The translations under genes were made by a program, and so were the position numbers. Positions 5,261 through 6,764 of a DNA stretch of 6,764 bases are shown piece after piece; position 1 is the stretch's first letter; each line of letters opens with the position of its first letter. Location: assembly GCA_018664265.1 (NCBI GenBank), contig JABJOR010000258.1:1-6764 (forward strand), written 5' to 3'. Origin of the DNA: Rhodospirillales bacterium (GTDB taxonomy: Bacteria > Pseudomonadota > Alphaproteobacteria > Rhodospirillales > Casp-alpha2). The notes under the pieces are model-generated. The model saw only the letters and a list, made by a program, of their open reading frames with translations. It ran no database searches and had not been told where the DNA came from.

Positions 5261-6764
5261 ATGTCGACAGAGAACGAGAACACCTATGAAATAGGGCAAG
5301 ACAATATAACCACCAAAATCGGGCCGTTCGGTCTCGATATTCACAACCCGGTCTTTCTGATTTCCGGCCTTGGCATATTCGCTTTTGTTATTGGCACTTT
5401 GATGGTGCCGGAAGCAGCCACAGATTTGTTTAAAGCAATGCGCAATTGGGTGACTGTCAACTTTGACTGGTTCTTTATTTTGGCAGGCAATATTTTTGTC
5501 GTCTTTTGTATTGTTTTAGTTATCAGCCCTATGGGGAAGATAAGATTGGGTGGCGCAGACGCCAAACCCGATTACGGATACCTCGGCTGGTTCGCCATGC
5601 TCTTTGCGGCGGGCATGGGCATTGGCCTGATGTTCTTCGGGGTCTCGGAACCTATTTCACATTATAGTAGCTCTGTCGCCGCGTCCGCTGGCTCGCCAGA
5701 TAGTTGGGCCCCGCTTGCAGGAGCACCCGGCGACCCGGCAGCAGCAGCAAAACTTGGCATGGCTGCGACTATTTATCATTGGGGACTACACCCTTGGGCC
5801 ATGTACGCCGTGGTGGCACTAGCACTGGCATTCTTCACCTATAATCGCGGACTGCCCCTGTCACTGCGTTCGGCTTTTTATCCTTTGTTCGGCGATGCTG
5901 TCTGGGGCTGGATCGGTCATTTGATTGATACGGTTGCGGTTCTGGCAACCATATTTGGCCTTGCAACATCCCTTGGTTTTGGAGCGTCTCAGGCAAACGC
6001 AGGTCTGAACTTCCTGTTTGGCATTTCAGATAGTGACGGCACCAAGATAGTACTGATTATAGCCATCACTTGTGTGGCTTTGGTTTCTGTCGTTCGCGGG
6101 CTGGATGGTGGCGTTAAGAAGGCGTCGGAAATTAATATGGTTCTGGCCTTTTTGTTGCTCGCGTTCGTGCTGTTCGTTGGGCCAACGGCTGAGTTAGTCG
6201 GCGGGTTCTTTACAGGGCTTGGCGCTTATTTAGGAAACCTTCCTGCCTTATCGAACCCATTCGGTCGCTCAGACGCAAACTTCAGCCAAGGCTGGACATC
6301 GTTCTATTGGGCATGGTGGATTTCCTGGTCACCATTTGTCGGAATGTTTATTGCGCGTGTGTCTCGTGGTCGAACAGTCCGCGAATTTATTATTTGCGTG
6401 TTGCTGATACCATCCCTCGTCTGTGTTCTATGGATGACAGTTTTCGGTGGAACAGCATTGATACAGATCGTCAATGATGGCTATACAGGCGTTACCGAAG
6501 CCGCAACAGAATTGCGATTGTTCGTAATGTTATCTCAGCTTCCCCTTACACAAATCACTTCGGGAATTGGCATAATCCTGGTCATCGTATTCTTTGTGAC
6601 ATCTTCTGATTCAGGCTCACTGGTTATCGATACAATTACCGCCGGCGGAAAAACCGATGGTCCTATGCCACAGCGCGTTTTCTGGTGTGTATTCGAAGGG
6701 CTCGTCGCCATTGCACTTCTGCTTGGCGGTGGCCTCGCAGCACTTCAGGCTATGGCTGTGACAA
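5261..6764 (+). CDS. BCCT-family betaine/choline/carnitine transporter, 3'-truncated by window edge
   Basis: The 501 visible codons encode an inner-membrane importer of the betaine/choline/carnitine transporter family. These proteins take up quaternary ammonium compounds as compatible solutes or nutrients. Shortly after a 28-residue soluble N-terminus the hydrophobic helices begin. The glycine-rich TM3 motif GMGIGLMFFGVSEP is at 118-131. HWGLHPWAMY at 173-182 gives W174, W179 and Y182, spaced as in the BetP aromatic box. The family signature at 350-376 (YWAWWISWSPF, then ARVSRGRTVREF) gives W350, W352, W353 and W356, again matching BetP spacing. FFVTSSDSGS at 444-453 places T447 and S448 where BetP has sodium-site residues. 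These features favour a sodium-coupled betaine-type transporter over a carnitine exchanger, but the substrate is inferred. The N-terminus is shorter than the long regulatory one of BetP. The C-terminus, which carries osmosensing in BetP, lies outside the window. An in-frame stop at 5255-5257 fixes the start. Confidence 0.95.
   Translation, partial: MSTENENTYEIGQDNITTKIGPFGLDIHNPVFLISGLGIFAFVIGTLMVPEAATDLFKAMRNWVTVNFDWFFILAGNIFVVFCIVLVISPMGKIRLGGADAKPDYGYLGWFAMLFAAGMGIGLMFFGVSEPISHYSSSVAASAGSPDSWAPLAGAPGDPAAAAKLGMAATIYHWGLHPWAMYAVVALALAFFTYNRGLPLSLRSAFYPLFGDAVWGWIGHLIDTVAVLATIFGLATSLGFGASQANAGLNFLFGISDSDGTKIVLIIAITCVALVSVVRGLDGGVKKASEINMVLAFLLLAFVLFVGPTAELVGGFFTGLGAYLGNLPALSNPFGRSDANFSQGWTSFYWAWWISWSPFVGMFIARVSRGRTVREFIICVLLIPSLVCVLWMTVFGGTALIQIVNDGYTGVTEAATELRLFVMLSQLPLTQITSGIGIILVIVFFVTSSDSGSLVIDTITAGGKTDGPMPQRVFWCVFEGLVAIALLLGGGLAALQAMAVT

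Noticed and set aside
1..6764. Mobile element, CRISPR array, tRNA or defence system
   Set aside because: I found no spaced direct repeats, transposase or integrase features, tRNA-like arms or defence-domain proteins; every supported gene belongs to a common transport or regulatory family.

Overview
This window looks like a stretch of a bacterial chromosome, most plausibly from a marine or salt-exposed alphaproteobacterium. That placement is tentative: it rests on the style of the proteins, the moderate GC coding DNA with AT-rich spacers, and the concentration of membrane transporters. No taxonomic marker gene is present, and I see no insertion sequence, tRNA, rRNA, CRISPR array or phage gene.

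Layout. Positions 1-409 hold no recognisable gene. An MscS-family mechanosensitive channel (410-1540, +) converges, with a 15-base gap, on an EamA/DMT-type 10-helix transporter (1556-2479, -). Upstream of the latter on the same strand is an Lrp/AsnC-family regulator (2722-3180, -). Across a 308-base divergent spacer lies a sodium:alanine/glycine (AGCS) symporter (3489-4919, +). A 341-base spacer, opening with a very strong stem-loop, leads to a BCCT-family betaine/choline-type transporter (5261 to the window edge, +), which is cut off after 501 codons.

How the genes may work together. The Lrp-like regulator sits between a probable amino-acid importer (AGCS, divergent) and a possible exporter (EamA, same strand). 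This arrangement fits a local amino-acid sensing and transport module. A perfect 19-base palindrome just upstream of the regulator is the best operator candidate. The outer genes, MscS and BCCT, are classic osmotic-stress functions: release on hypo-osmotic shock and compatible-solute uptake on hyper-osmotic shock.

The least explained part is non-coding. The roughly 200 bases before the AGCS start can fold into a chain of compact stem-loops running from a perfect TATAAT box to the Shine-Dalgarno sequence, with mutually exclusive pairings next to the ribosome site. This is a candidate cis-regulatory RNA that matches no riboswitch consensus I can recall. The AGCS-BCCT spacer also contains a 19-pair hairpin without a U-tract, and further foldable sequence before BCCT. 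All RNA structures here were paired by hand and need comparative testing.
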